Shown here in pieces: positions 42,001-50,319 of a DNA stretch of 64,000 nt. A model generated the notes under the pieces. That model was not told where the DNA came from. It did not search any database and was given only the letters and a program-made list of their open reading frames with translations. The position numbers and the translations under genes were made by a program. The stretch covers positions 92,513-156,512 of the forward strand of contig NZ_FOLB01000011.1 in the NCBI RefSeq assembly GCF_900112345.1, written 5' to 3'. Within the stretch, counting starts at the first letter, position 1; each line of letters opens with the position of its first letter. The stretch comes from Nocardioides terrae. GTDB taxonomy: Bacteria; Actinomycetota; Actinomycetes; Propionibacteriales; Nocardioidaceae.

Positions 42001-42780
42001 CCACATGACGAGGTAGCTCGCGTCCCACCAGTCGCCGGACTCGGGGACGTCGGTCTGGTCGCCGAACACCTGCGGCGAGGCGACCGGCAGGTCGGCGTAC
42101 CAGTCGTAGAACGAGGTCATCACCCCGCCGATGAGCTGGGTGTAGCGGGTGCCGACGCAGTGGGACACGATCGACATGGCCGGGATGGGGGAGAAGCCGA
42201 TGTTGCGGTCGGGCCCGTGCGCCTTGATGGTGTGCACCTGGGCTGCCGCGACCATCTCGGTGGCCTCGGCCCAGCTGACCCGGACCAGGCCGCCCTTCCC
42301 GCGGGCCTGCTGGTAGCGACGGCGGCGCTCGGGGTCGGCCTGGATGTCGGCCCACGCGAGGACGGGGTCGCCGAGTCGCTGCCTCGCCTCCCGGTAGAGC
42401 TCGACGAGGACGCCACGGGCGTAGGGGTAGCGGACCCGGGTGGGGGAGTAGGTGTACCAGGAGAAGGCGGCGCCGCGCGGGCACCCGCGCGGCTCGTACT
42501 CCGGCCGGTCGGGCCCGACGGACGGATAGTCCGTCGCCTGGGTCTCCCAGGTGATGATGCCGTCCTTGACGTAGACGTTCCACGAGCAGGAGCCGGTGCA
42601 GTTGACCCCGTGCGTGGACCGGACCACCTTGTCGTGGCTCCAGCGGTCGCGGTAGAAGACGTCTCCCGCCCGTCCGCCCTTCCGGAAGACCGCGCGTCCG
42701 TCGTCGGTCTCGTCCCATCGCGTGAAGAACCGGCCCGCCTTGAGGAGCAGGTCGCTTGCCGTTCCGTCGAGGCCGGGCAC
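39067..42780 (-). CDS. narG: respiratory nitrate reductase alpha subunit (molybdenum)
   Basis: NarG reduces nitrate to nitrite at a bis-molybdopterin guanine dinucleotide centre on the cytosolic side. The 1237-residue protein has the FS0 cluster ligands His57, Cys61, Cys65 (HGVNCTGSC) and the later GCPRGAAFSWY; the Mo-ligand Asp lies in YADLPVASPQVFGDQTDVPESGDWW. The C-terminal dinucleotide-binding domain (RMHFYLDHDWMTDLGEAMP, SIHSEYQDN) is complete. It starts at GTG 42780, 6 nt after a -10-like GATAGT. No molybdenum cofactor genes or nitrate regulators lie in the window. Confidence 0.97.
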   Translation of the reverse strand: MPGLDGTASDLLLKAGRFFTRWDETDDGRAVFRKGGRAGDVFYRDRWSHDKVVRSTHGVNCTGSCSWNVYVKDGIITWETQATDYPSVGPDRPEYEPRGCPRGAAFSWYTYSPTRVRYPYARGVLVELYREARQRLGDPVLAWADIQADPERRRRYQQARGKGGLVRVSWAEATEMVAAAQVHTIKAHGPDRNIGFSPIPAMSIVSHCVGTRYTQLIGGVMTSFYDWYADLPVASPQVFGDQTDVPESGDWWDASYLVMWGSNVPVTRTPDAHWMTEVRYRGTKVVTVSPDYADNTKFADEWLPAAAGTDAALAMAMGHVILREYLVDRQVPFFADYVRTYTDLPHLVRLEEHPDHPGAYVAGKFLTAADLGGGAEEEQWKTVVLDEATGRAVVPNGSMGFRYADSGVGRWNLDLEGVTPRLTLLGGEGVTVLLPAFVDPDGSGSVLTRGVPTQRVGGHLVTTVFDLMLAQYGVGRTFDGQSLPGDWPAGYDDASTPYTPAWQEQITSVPAQACIRVARELATNSEESGGRSMIIMGAGICQWFHGDATYRAVLALLMMTGSMGRNGGGWAHYVGQEKCRPTTGWISLANGLDWSRPPRTMTGTSFWYMHTDQWRNDGYSTESLASPLARGHVRGHTADAIAASARMGWMPFYPQFDRNPLDVADEAAAAVEAGEAPDAPAYVARALQDGRLAPAIEDVDAPTAWPRTLMLWRSNLFGSSAKGDEYFLRHLLGTHHNVLGEDGLGGENPRAPRPEGVKWHDAAPEGKLDLLVSADFRMTSTTLLSDVVLPAATWYEKHDLSSTDMHPYVHAFSPAIDPPWEARSDFDMFHALARKLSELARTHLGTRRDLVSVPLQHDTPGETAQPGGVARDWRQDGVDAVPGRNTPVFAVVERDYTAIADKLASVGPLADSLGFTVKNVTYRVEHEIARLAQSNGVMSHGPAAGRPAIDTDAKLAEAILTFSGTTNGELATQGFRTLEQRVGKRLADLAEGSEEKRITFAQTQTAPVPVITSPEWSGSETGGRRYAPFTVNIERLKPFHTLTGRMHFYLDHDWMTDLGEAMPTYRPPLDMHRLFGEPRLGPDGAATVTVRYLTPHNKWSIHSEYQDNLFMLSLSRGGPTVWMSPGDAGSIDVSDNDWVEVTNANGVYVARAIVSHRMPDGVVYVHHAQERTIDVPKSEATGRRGGIHNSVTRLLVKPTHLIGGYAQLSYTFNYLGPTGNQRDMVATVRKRSQEVHY

Positions 42781-42869
42781 GAGTCAACTATCAGCACACG
42801 CCGCAGCAGGCTGACAAGGGACGCAACGCCCCTGTCCGGACGGTATCGGCGCAGTGGTCTGATATCGGC
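42781..42869 (-). promoter_or_regulatory. narG promoter region with TATCGGC direct repeats
   Basis: On the - strand TTGTCA (42817 to 42812) and GATAGT (42792 to 42787) are separated by 19 bp; GATAGT is 6 nt before the GTG. On the + strand TATCGGC occurs at 42844-42850 and 42863-42869, 19 bp apart, just ahead of the divergent gene's ATG; a related TATCAGC is at 42789-42795. The paired repeats are candidate regulator sites. No FNR or Rex consensus is seen. Confidence 0.45.
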
Positions 42870-43283
42870 ATGACCGAACTCGCCGCCGCCGTCACGTGGC
42901 TCTGGCTGGGCATGGTCCTGGCGATCTCGTTCCTGGAGGCGCCCTTGAAGTTCCAGGTCGTCGACATCCCCACCGGGCTGGGGATCGGGCGGGTCGTCTT
43001 CCGGGCGCTCAACAGCGTCGAGGCGGTCCTCGCCGTCGTGCTCGTCGTCGCGCTCGTCTCGGGCGATCCCGGTCGGACCGCCGGGATCGCCGGGGCGGCG
43101 GCGGTCCTCGTGCTGGCGGTCCAGCTGGTCGGCGTACGGCCGTCACTGACGCGACGCTCCGACGCAGTCCTCGCCGCCGGCTCCGCCGAGGATGCCCCGC
43201 GGTCCCACGCCCACCTCTGGTACGTCGGCCTCGAGCTCGTCAAGGTCGCCGCCCTCGTGGTGGCGGGCGTCGCGCTCCTGTGA
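42870..43283 (+). CDS. membrane protein of unknown function
   Basis: This 137-residue protein has four predicted hydrophobic helices (about 5-25, 45-65, 72-88 and 115-137). The loop FLEAPLKFQVVDIPTGLGIGRVVFRALNSVEAV is the most conserved-looking segment. No family is assigned. It is divergent from narG with only 89 bp between starts and could share its regulation. The ATG at 42870 is preceded directly by TATCGGC and has no Shine-Dalgarno. Confidence 0.65.
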   Translation: MTELAAAVTWLWLGMVLAISFLEAPLKFQVVDIPTGLGIGRVVFRALNSVEAVLAVVLVVALVSGDPGRTAGIAGAAAVLVLAVQLVGVRPSLTRRSDAVLAAGSAEDAPRSHAHLWYVGLELVKVAALVVAGVALL

Positions 43284-43292
43284 GGAGCCGAC

Positions 43293-43625
43293 TCAGGCGC
43301 GCGTGGCGACCGTCAGGAGCACGACCGCGTCGCTGACCGCCTCGAGCGCGTGCCGCTGCGGCGGGATGTGGAGGTAGTCGCCCGCGCCGGCCTCGCAGGA
43401 GTCGTCGCCCGCGACCAGCCGGACGGTGCCGGACAGCACCTGGAGGCTCGCGTCGCCCGGAGAGTCGTGCTCGTGCAGCGCCGCGCCGCCGACCAGCGCA
43501 ATGAGGGTCTGGCGCAGGTCGTGCTCCTGCCCACCGAAGACGGTCACCGCTGCACGGCCGTTCGAGGCCGCGCGGGCAGCCGCGAGCTGCTCCTCGGCGA
43601 GGCTGGTCAGGGACCGGATCTCCAT
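43293..43625 (-). CDS. cupin-domain protein
   Basis: This 110-residue single-domain cupin has the first motif in GGAALHEHDSPGDASLQVLSG (two His and a later position for the metal) and the second motif in GDYLHIPPQRHALEAV. Small cupins of this type often bind a metal or small ligand, or protect against electrophiles; no substrate can be assigned. The ATG at 43625 is followed by a predicted N-terminal helix. It is divergent from pheS across 135 bp. Confidence 0.8.
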   Translation of the reverse strand: MEIRSLTSLAEEQLAAARAASNGRAAVTVFGGQEHDLRQTLIALVGGAALHEHDSPGDASLQVLSGTVRLVAGDDSCEAGAGDYLHIPPQRHALEAVSDAVVLLTVATRA

Positions 43626-43695
43626 GCGTGCACTCCCTCGTCTCGAGCCGTCGGATCCCACGGATCCGCTCCCAGTGCGACGATATCCGGATCCC

Positions 43696-43727
43696 GTTCG
43701 CGGGCGAACGCCGACGGTTCCTAGACT
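43696..43727 (+). promoter_or_regulatory. pheS promoter region with GTTCGC dyad
   Basis: GTTCGC (43696-43701) and GCGAAC (43704-43709) form a perfect inverted repeat across 2 bp, covering the -35 position relative to TAGACT (43722-43727). The ATG of pheS follows 33 bp after the -10, with GGGAAAGG as Shine-Dalgarno. No T-box antiterminator is recognisable. Confidence 0.4.
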
Positions 43728-43760
43728 GACCCCGCACGTCACCTGCTGGGAAAGGCACCG

Positions 43761-44858
43761 ATGTCCGGCCCGAACACCGACTACGACCCTGTGGAGGTCA
43801 CCCCCTTGAAGGCGGAGGAGGTGGAGGCCGCCCGCGACGCCGCGCTCACGGCCATCGCCGGAGCGCAGGACCTCGACGAGCTGAAGGCCGTCCGTCTCGA
43901 GCACGCGGGCGACCGTTCGCCGCTCGCGCTGGCCAACCGCGAGATCGGCGCATTGCCGCCGCAGGCGCGCAAGGAGGCCGGCCAGCGCATCGGCCAGGCG
44001 CGCGGTGCGGTCAACAAGGCGCTCGCCGAGCGGCAGGCCGTCCTCGAGGCCGAGCACGAGGCGCGGATGCTCGTCGAGGAGGCCGTCGACGTGACCCTGC
44101 CGGTGGACCGGAGGCCGGGCGGCGCCCGCCACCCGATCACCACCGGCTCCGAGCTGATCGCCGACATCTTCGTGGGGATGGGCTGGGAGGTGGCCGAGGG
44201 CCCGGTCATCGAGGCGGAGTGGCTCAACTTCGACGCCCTCAACCTCGGCCCGGACCACCCGGCGCGCACCATGCAGGACACGTTCTGGACCGAGCCCGCC
44301 GAGGACCACCTCGTGCTGCGCACCCACACCAGCCCGGTCCAGGCGCGGACGATGCTCACCCGGACGCCCCCGATCTACGTCGTCTGCCCCGGCCGGGTCT
44401 TCCGCACCGACGAGTACGACGCCACGCACAGCCCGATGTTCCACCAGGTCGAGGGTCTCGCCATCGACGAGGGCATCACGATGGGCCACCTCAAGGGCAC
44501 CCTCGACCACTTCGCGAGCGCGATGTTCGGCGAGGGCATCACGACGCGGTTCCGGCCGTCGTACTTCCCCTTCACCGAGCCCTCCGCCGAGGTCGACCTG
44601 GTCTGCTTCGTCTGCCGCGGCGTGGACTCCGAGGAGTGCCGCACCTGCCGTGGTGAGGGCTGGATCGAGTGGGGTGGCTGCGGCATCGTCAACCCGCGGG
44701 TGCTGCGCGCCTGCGGAGTGGACAGCGAGCGCTACAGCGGCTTCGCCTTCGGCATGGGCATCGACCGGACCCTGATGTTCCGGCACGGCCTCGAGGACCT
44801 GCGGACGCTCTTCGAGGGCGACGTCCGCTTCACCACGGCATTCGGAAGCGAGCTCTAG
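43761..44858 (+). CDS. pheS: phenylalanyl-tRNA synthetase alpha subunit
   Basis: This is the catalytic subunit of the alpha2-beta2 enzyme that charges tRNAPhe. The 365-residue protein has an N-terminal coiled coil for tRNA contact (about residues 15-100), then class II motifs: [14 protein letters not shown] (motif 1), [12 protein letters not shown] with [23 protein letters not shown] (motif 2), and [22 protein letters not shown] (motif 3). A cysteine group, [15 protein letters not shown], lies in the catalytic domain. pheT begins immediately after the stop. Confidence 0.98.
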   Translation: MSGPNTDYDPVEVTPLKAEEVEAARDAALTAIAGAQDLDELKAVRLEHAGDRSPLALANREIGALPPQARKEAGQRIGQARGAVNKALAERQAVLEAEHEARMLVEEAVDVTLPVDRRPGGARHPITTGSELIADIFVGMGWEVAEGPVIEAEWLNFDALNLGPDHPARTMQDTFWTEPAEDHLVLRTHTSPVQARTMLTRTPPIYVVCPGRVFRTDEYDATHSPMFHQVEGLAIDEGITMGHLKGTLDHFASAMFGEGITTRFRPSYFPFTEPSAEVDLVCFVCRGVDSEECRTCRGEGWIEWGGCGIVNPRVLRACGVDSERYSGFAFGMGIDRTLMFRHGLEDLRTLFEGDVRFTTAFGSEL

Positions 44859-47357
44859 ATGAAGGCCCCCGTCTCCTGGATCAAGGAGTACGTCGATCTG
44901 CCGGCCGACGTCACCACCGAGGCGCTCACCGACCGGCTCACCATGCTCGGCCTCAAGCTCGAGGCGATCGAGACGGCCGGTGCGGGCATCGAGGGCCCGC
45001 TCGTCGTCGGCCGGGTGCTCAGCAAGGAGCCCGAGCCGCAGAAGAACGGCAAGACGATCAACTGGTGCTCGGTCGACGTCGGCGACGCCAACGGCACCGG
45101 CGAGCCGCAGGGCATCGTCTGCGGGGCGCACAACTTCGCCCCCGGCGACAAGGTCGTCGTGATCCTGCCCGGAGGCGTGCTGCCCGGGAACTTCGAGATC
45201 TCCGCCCGAAAGACCTACGGCCACCTCTCCGCCGGCATGATCTGCTCCGCCCGCGAGCTCGGCCTCGGCGAGGACCACGACGGCATCATCGTGCTGCCCG
45301 CCGACGCCCCCGAGCCGGGCACCGACGCCCGCGGCGTGCTCGGCTTCGGCGAGGAGATCATCGAGTTCGAGATCAACCCGGACCGCGCCTACGCGCTCAG
45401 CCTGCGCGGTGTGGCCCGCGAGGCGGCGCTCGCCTTCTTCGATGGGCACCGCGGCGCGCCCTTCCGCGACCCCGCGCAGCTGGACTACCCGCAGGCCGAC
45501 GGCGCCGGCCACCCGGTCGTGCTGCAGGACGCCGACGGCTGCCCCTACTTCGTGGCCCGGACGGTGACCGGCTTCTACCCGTCCGCGCCGACGCCGGCCT
45601 TCATCAAGGAGCGTCTCGAGGCGGTCGGCGTCCGGTCGATCTCGCTCGCTGTCGACGTCACGAACTACGTGATGTTCGAGCTCGGCCAGCCGATCCACGC
45701 CTACGACCGGGCCAAGCTGCAGGGCCCGATCGTGGTCCGCCGCGCCCAGGAGGGGGAGAAGCTCACCACCCTCGACGACGTCGTCCGCGAGCTCTCGCCC
45801 GAGGACCTGCTCATCACCGACGACTCGGGCCCGATCGGCCTGGCCGGCGTGATGGGCGGCGCCTCCACCGAGATCTCGGCCGCGACGACCGACATCGTCG
45901 TCGAGGCCGCGCACTTCGAGCCGACGTCGGTCTTCCGCACCCAGCGGCGGCACAAGCTGCCGTCGGAGGCCTCCAAGCGGTTCGAGCGAGGCGTCGACCC
46001 GCTGCTCCCGCCGGTCGCCGCCCAGCGCGTCGTCGAGCTGCTCGTCGAGCACGGCGGCGGAACCGCGGACACGGGGGTGACCGTCGCCGGCGCGCCGCCC
46101 CGGCCCGGCGAGATCACGATGCCGGTCGATCTGCCGGCCCGGATCTCCGGGATCGACATCGACGACGCCACCACGGTCGCCGACCTCGAGGCGATCGGAT
46201 GCCGGGTCACCGTCACGGGCGGCACGCTCACGGCCCAGGTGCCGACGTACCGCCCGGACCTCACCGACCCCTACGACCTCGTCGAGGAGGTCGTCCGGAT
46301 CGTCGGCTACGACAAGGTCCCGTCCATCCTGCCCCGACGCGCGACCGGCCGCGGCCTCACCCGCGAGCAGCGGCTGCGCCGCCGGGTCGGGCGCGTGCTC
46401 GCCGGTGCCGGCGCCATCGAGGTGGTGAGCTTCCCGTTCGTCAGCGACGCGTCGTTCGACCAGCTCGGGTTGCCCGCCGACGACCCACGCCGCAACACCG
46501 TCGGCCTGGCCAACCCGCTCTCCGCGGAGGCGCCCGCCTACACCACCACCGTGCTCCCGGGCCTGCTCGAGGCCGCCGGGCGCAACCTGGGCCGCGGAGC
46601 CCCCGGGGTGGCGCTCTTCGAGACCCAGATCGTCGCGATGCCGGCCGGCAACGGTCCTGCGCCGATCTACGGCGTCGACCGCCGTCCGACCGGCGAGGAG
46701 CTCGACGCGCTCGAGCATGCCATCCCCACGCAGTGGGCCGAGCTGGGCGTCGTCCTGGCCGGCGAGCAGGAGCGCGGCGGCTGGTGGGGCGAGGCGCGTA
46801 CGACCGGGTGGGACGACGCGATCGCCGCGGTCCGCCGCCTCGCCGACGACCTCGCCGTCGAGGTCACCGTCGAGTCCGCGGCCGTCATGCCGTGGCACCC
46901 GGGTCGCTGCGCCCGGATCGTCTCGGGCGACCTGACCCTCGGGTTCGCCGGCGAGCTGCACCCGACCGTGTGCCGCGCCTTCGGGCTGCCCGAGCGCAGC
47001 GCGGCCGCGGTCGTCGACCTCGACACGCTGATGCGGATCGCGCCCGACGCGGTCCCGGGGCCGGAGTTCTCCACCTACCCCGTGGCCAAGGAGGACGTCG
47101 CGCTCGTCGTCGACGAGTCGGTGACCGCGGGAGCCGTCGAGTCGGCGCTGCGTGAGGGCGCCGGCCCGCTGCTGGAGTCGGTCCGGCTCTTCGACGTCTA
47201 CGCGGGCGCGCAGATCGGCGAGGGTCGCAAGTCCCTCGCCTTCGCGCTGCGGTTCCGCGCCCCCGACCGCACGCTCGCCGAGGGCGAGGCGGGCGCGGCC
47301 CGCGACGCCGCGGTCGCCCGGGCGGCCGAGCTCACCGGCGCCGTACAGCGAGCCTGA
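44859..47357 (+). CDS. pheT: phenylalanyl-tRNA synthetase beta subunit
   Basis: This is an 832-residue structural and editing subunit. It has the N-terminal tRNA-binding EMAP-like OB fold (VVGRVLSKEPEPQKNGKT), the B3/B4 editing domain (SLAVDVTNYVMFELGQPIHAYD), the B5 domain (RRHKLPSEASKRFERGVDP, then YRPDLTDPYDLVEEVVRIVGYDKVPS), the catalytic-like core and the C-terminal anticodon-binding FDX-ACB domain (YPVAKEDVALVVDESV and the final SLAFALRFRAPDRTL). It is complete and directly follows pheS. Confidence 0.98.
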   Translation: MKAPVSWIKEYVDLPADVTTEALTDRLTMLGLKLEAIETAGAGIEGPLVVGRVLSKEPEPQKNGKTINWCSVDVGDANGTGEPQGIVCGAHNFAPGDKVVVILPGGVLPGNFEISARKTYGHLSAGMICSARELGLGEDHDGIIVLPADAPEPGTDARGVLGFGEEIIEFEINPDRAYALSLRGVAREAALAFFDGHRGAPFRDPAQLDYPQADGAGHPVVLQDADGCPYFVARTVTGFYPSAPTPAFIKERLEAVGVRSISLAVDVTNYVMFELGQPIHAYDRAKLQGPIVVRRAQEGEKLTTLDDVVRELSPEDLLITDDSGPIGLAGVMGGASTEISAATTDIVVEAAHFEPTSVFRTQRRHKLPSEASKRFERGVDPLLPPVAAQRVVELLVEHGGGTADTGVTVAGAPPRPGEITMPVDLPARISGIDIDDATTVADLEAIGCRVTVTGGTLTAQVPTYRPDLTDPYDLVEEVVRIVGYDKVPSILPRRATGRGLTREQRLRRRVGRVLAGAGAIEVVSFPFVSDASFDQLGLPADDPRRNTVGLANPLSAEAPAYTTTVLPGLLEAAGRNLGRGAPGVALFETQIVAMPAGNGPAPIYGVDRRPTGEELDALEHAIPTQWAELGVVLAGEQERGGWWGEARTTGWDDAIAAVRRLADDLAVEVTVESAAVMPWHPGRCARIVSGDLTLGFAGELHPTVCRAFGLPERSAAAVVDLDTLMRIAPDAVPGPEFSTYPVAKEDVALVVDESVTAGAVESALREGAGPLLESVRLFDVYAGAQIGEGRKSLAFALRFRAPDRTLAEGEAGAARDAAVARAAELTGAVQRA

Positions 47358-47391
47358 CGCGACCACCCGCCCTGGCTGGCATGATCGCTGC

Positions 47392-50307
47392 GTGATCCGG
47401 CTCAGCGTCCTCGACGACGTCGCCTGGGAGGGCAGACCCGTCCCGGGCGAGCGGACGCATGCGCTGCTGCGGGCGCTGGTGGGCGCTGGCGCCCGGGGCC
47501 TCGGCGAGCAGGCGCTCGTCGAGGAGGTATGGGCCGACGACCCGCCCGCCAACCCCGCCAAGGCGCTCCAGGTCGTGGTCTCCCGCGCGCGCTCGGCGAC
47601 GGCGCCCGGCGCCATCGAGCGCACGGCCTACGGCTACCGCCTGGCGCTCCCGCCGACCGACGTCGACGCGTGGGCGCTGCGCCCCGAGGGCCTGCGCCTG
47701 GCCGCGGAGGGGAAGTACGCCGACGCGCTGCCGCTGCTCGAGCGGGCCGAGGAGTCCGGCCAGTCCGACGACGAGGTCATCGCGGCCCTGCTCCGCGCGG
47801 TGGCCGACGTGCACGGCGTGCCGGCCGCGCTGGAGCGCTACGAGACCTACCGCGAGCGGCTCGCCGACCGGCTCGGCGTCGACCCGAGCCCGGCCCTGCA
47901 GGCCCTGCACAGCGAGCTCCTCGCCCGCGACCGCCCCGTCCGCAGCGGTCTCCGCTTCGACGCCGACGCACTGATCGGCCGGGAGGCCGACATCGCCGCG
48001 GCCACCGCGATGGTGCGCACCGCCCGGGTCGTCTCGATCGTCGGCGCCGGAGGCCTCGGCAAGACCCGCCTCGCCCACGTGGTCGGCCGCCAGGCCGAGC
48101 AGCCGGTGGTCCACTTCGTCGAGCTGGCCGGCGTCACCTCCCCGGACGGCGTCCCGCTGGAGGTCGCCGACGCCCTCGGCGTACGCGAGACGGTGGTCAC
48201 CCGCGGCCGGCCCCGCCGGGAGGATGTCGTCGGCCGCATCGTCGACGCCGTCGGTACGACGCCCTCGCTGCTCATCCTCGACAACTGCGAGCACGTCGTG
48301 GGTGCCGTGGCCGAGCTCGTCTCCGTGCTGGTCGCCCGCACCCCGGCGCTCACCGTCCTCACCACGTCGCGGGCTCCGCTCGGCCTGGCCGCCGAGCGGA
48401 TCTACCTGCTGCCCGAGCTCAGCACCGAGGACGGTGTCGCCCTGTTCGTCGAGCGCGCGACGGCCGCGCGCCCGGGCGTCCAGCTCGACCCGGAGGCGGT
48501 GCGCAGCCTGGTGACCCGGCTCGACGGGCTGCCGCTCGCCGTCGAGCTGGCCGCCGCCAAGATGCGGGTGATGAGCGTCGCCGAGATCGAGCGGCGGCTC
48601 GACAACCGCTTTGCCCTGCTGCGCGGCGGCAGCCGCGACGCCCCGGAGCGGCACCAGACGCTGATCGCGGTCATCGACTGGTCGTGGAACCTGCTCACCG
48701 AGGAGCAGCGGGTCGCGCTGCGCCGGCTCAGCGTCTTCCGCGACGGGTTCTCCCTCGACGGTGCCACCGCTGTCGTCGGCCCCGACGCGCTCGACCTCGT
48801 CACCGCGCTCGCCGACCAGTCCCTGGTGACGGTGCAGGAGGGCGAGCGGGTCAGGTTCCGGCTGCTCGAGACCGTCCGCGAGTTCGGGCGGATGCAGCTC
48901 GTCGACGCCGGTGACGACGCCGAGGCGTCCGAGCGGCTCCGTGAGTGGGCGGTCGAGCTGGCCGACGCCGCCGGCCGGCGCCTCTTCAGTCGCGATCAGG
49001 TCGCGACGATGGCCGAGGTCCGCGTGGAGGAGGGCAACCTCCTGGGCGTCGTGCGTGCCGCCCTCGCCGCCGGCGACGTGGCCACCGTGATCCGCATCTT
49101 CACCAGCCTCGGTGGCTTCTGGACCATCGAGGGCAGCCACCTCAAGGTGGTCAGCCTCGCCCAGCAGGTCGAGGACCTGGTCCTCCCTGCGCCGCTCGTG
49201 CCCGGCCTGGAGGACGCCCTCCGGACGGTGCTGGTCTTCATCATCACCAACCGGATGATCTTCTCCCGGCAGAGCACCGCCGAGGTCGCCGCGCGGCTCC
49301 GGGAGATCGGCCCCGGCGACACCGACCCCATCACCCACGCCAACGTGCGCGTCGTGCTCGCACTGATCGGCTCCGAGGCCAGCGGCCAGGTGGAGGAGCT
49401 GCTCCAGCTCACCCACGACCCCGACCCCGTCGTCTCCCGGGTCGCTCTGATGTGGTCCGCCGCCGCGCTGGAGAACAACGGTGACCTCGCGGGATCGCGC
49501 TCCAGCGCCCGCCGCGCGCTGGCGTTGGCCGACCCGGACGAGGGGCCGTGGACCGGTGCCCTGCTCACCGCCCAGCTCGCCAGCCTCGCGCTGCAGGCGG
49601 GCGACACCACCGAGGCCAAGGAGTACGCCGCCAGGGCGCTGCCGCTGCTCGAGGAGATCGGCGCCTGGGACGACCTCGCCCAGACCCGGTCGATGCTCGC
49701 GCTGGCCGCGATCCGGCTCGGTGAGCTCGACGAGGCCGAGCGGATCCTGACCGCGGTCGACGACGACGAGGCGAGCAAGTCGATCTTCGGCGGTGCCGTC
49801 AGCCAGCTCGCCGGCCACGCCGAGCTGCGGCTGGCCCGCGGCCACACGGCGGCGGGGCTGGCCGCCTATCGCGAGGCGGTCGCCCTGCTGCGCGACCGCG
49901 GCATCCCCGGCCAGGACATGCCCATCGACTACGCACCCTGGGTGATCTTCCCCGAGTCCGCCTCGATCGCAGCCCACTGCCGGGTCGGCCGGGCGGACGA
50001 CGTACGCGCCGAGCGGGAGTCGATGCGCGAGACGCTCGTCAGCCTCCTCGGCGACGACAGGGACTTCCTCGACTACCCGATCGCCGGCTGCGGGATGTTC
50101 GCCCTCGCCGTCTGGGAGCTCACGACCGGCGGGTCGCGGGAGGCCGCGCGGCGCCTGCTGGGCTACGCCGTCGCGTTCTCCTTCAACCGGATGCTGCCCA
50201 GCCTCGACCTCGAGTGGGCCGAGGACCTGCTGGGGGAGAAGACCGACGAGCCCCGCCCCGCACCTGACGTGCGGGGCGAGGCCCGGGAGCTGCTGCTCAC
50301 GCTGTGA
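47392..50307 (+). CDS. AfsR/SARP-like transcriptional regulator (winged helix, BTAD, NB-ARC, TPR)
   Basis: This is a large 971-residue regulator. An OmpR-type winged helix lies at about residues 10-88 (LGEQALVEEVWADDPPANPAKALQVVVSRAR), a bacterial transcriptional activation domain at about 95-190 (ALPLLERAEESGQSDDEVI through LGVDPSPALQALHSELL), then an STAND-type NB-ARC ATPase with P-loop GAGGLGKT (residues 218-225), Walker B LLILDNCEH near 294, and TTSRAPLGLAAERIYLLPELS; the C-terminal half is helical and TPR-like. Such proteins activate secondary metabolism or transport genes through 11-bp-phased direct repeats, which occur ahead of the neighbouring ABC operon. The GTG start is 6 nt after CATGAT, a leaderless-type arrangement. 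Confidence 0.88.
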   Translation: MIRLSVLDDVAWEGRPVPGERTHALLRALVGAGARGLGEQALVEEVWADDPPANPAKALQVVVSRARSATAPGAIERTAYGYRLALPPTDVDAWALRPEGLRLAAEGKYADALPLLERAEESGQSDDEVIAALLRAVADVHGVPAALERYETYRERLADRLGVDPSPALQALHSELLARDRPVRSGLRFDADALIGREADIAAATAMVRTARVVSIVGAGGLGKTRLAHVVGRQAEQPVVHFVELAGVTSPDGVPLEVADALGVRETVVTRGRPRREDVVGRIVDAVGTTPSLLILDNCEHVVGAVAELVSVLVARTPALTVLTTSRAPLGLAAERIYLLPELSTEDGVALFVERATAARPGVQLDPEAVRSLVTRLDGLPLAVELAAAKMRVMSVAEIERRLDNRFALLRGGSRDAPERHQTLIAVIDWSWNLLTEEQRVALRRLSVFRDGFSLDGATAVVGPDALDLVTALADQSLVTVQEGERVRFRLLETVREFGRMQLVDAGDDAEASERLREWAVELADAAGRRLFSRDQVATMAEVRVEEGNLLGVVRAALAAGDVATVIRIFTSLGGFWTIEGSHLKVVSLAQQVEDLVLPAPLVPGLEDALRTVLVFIITNRMIFSRQSTAEVAARLREIGPGDTDPITHANVRVVLALIGSEASGQVEELLQLTHDPDPVVSRVALMWSAAALENNGDLAGSRSSARRALALADPDEGPWTGALLTAQLASLALQAGDTTEAKEYAARALPLLEEIGAWDDLAQTRSMLALAAIRLGELDEAERILTAVDDDEASKSIFGGAVSQLAGHAELRLARGHTAAGLAAYREAVALLRDRGIPGQDMPIDYAPWVIFPESASIAAHCRVGRADDVRAERESMRETLVSLLGDDRDFLDYPIAGCGMFALAVWELTTGGSREAARRLLGYAVAFSFNRMLPSLDLEWAEDLLGEKTDEPRPAPDVRGEARELLLTL

Positions 50308-50319
50308 GCGGCGGCTCGC

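Noticed and set aside
39073..42873. 1266-codon + strand open frame opposite narG
   Set aside because: Shadow of narG; composition is Arg/Val/Gly/Asp rich with no recognisable domain.
43626..43760. T-box ahead of pheS
   Set aside because: No T-box core sequence, no specifier loop and no terminator; only a 14-bp dyad is seen.
43293..47624. 1443-codon open frame on the - strand across pheS-pheT
   Set aside because: It is antisense to two clearly recognised genes; long antisense frames are expected at about 70 percent GC. Only its last 110 codons, the cupin gene from ATG 43625, look real.
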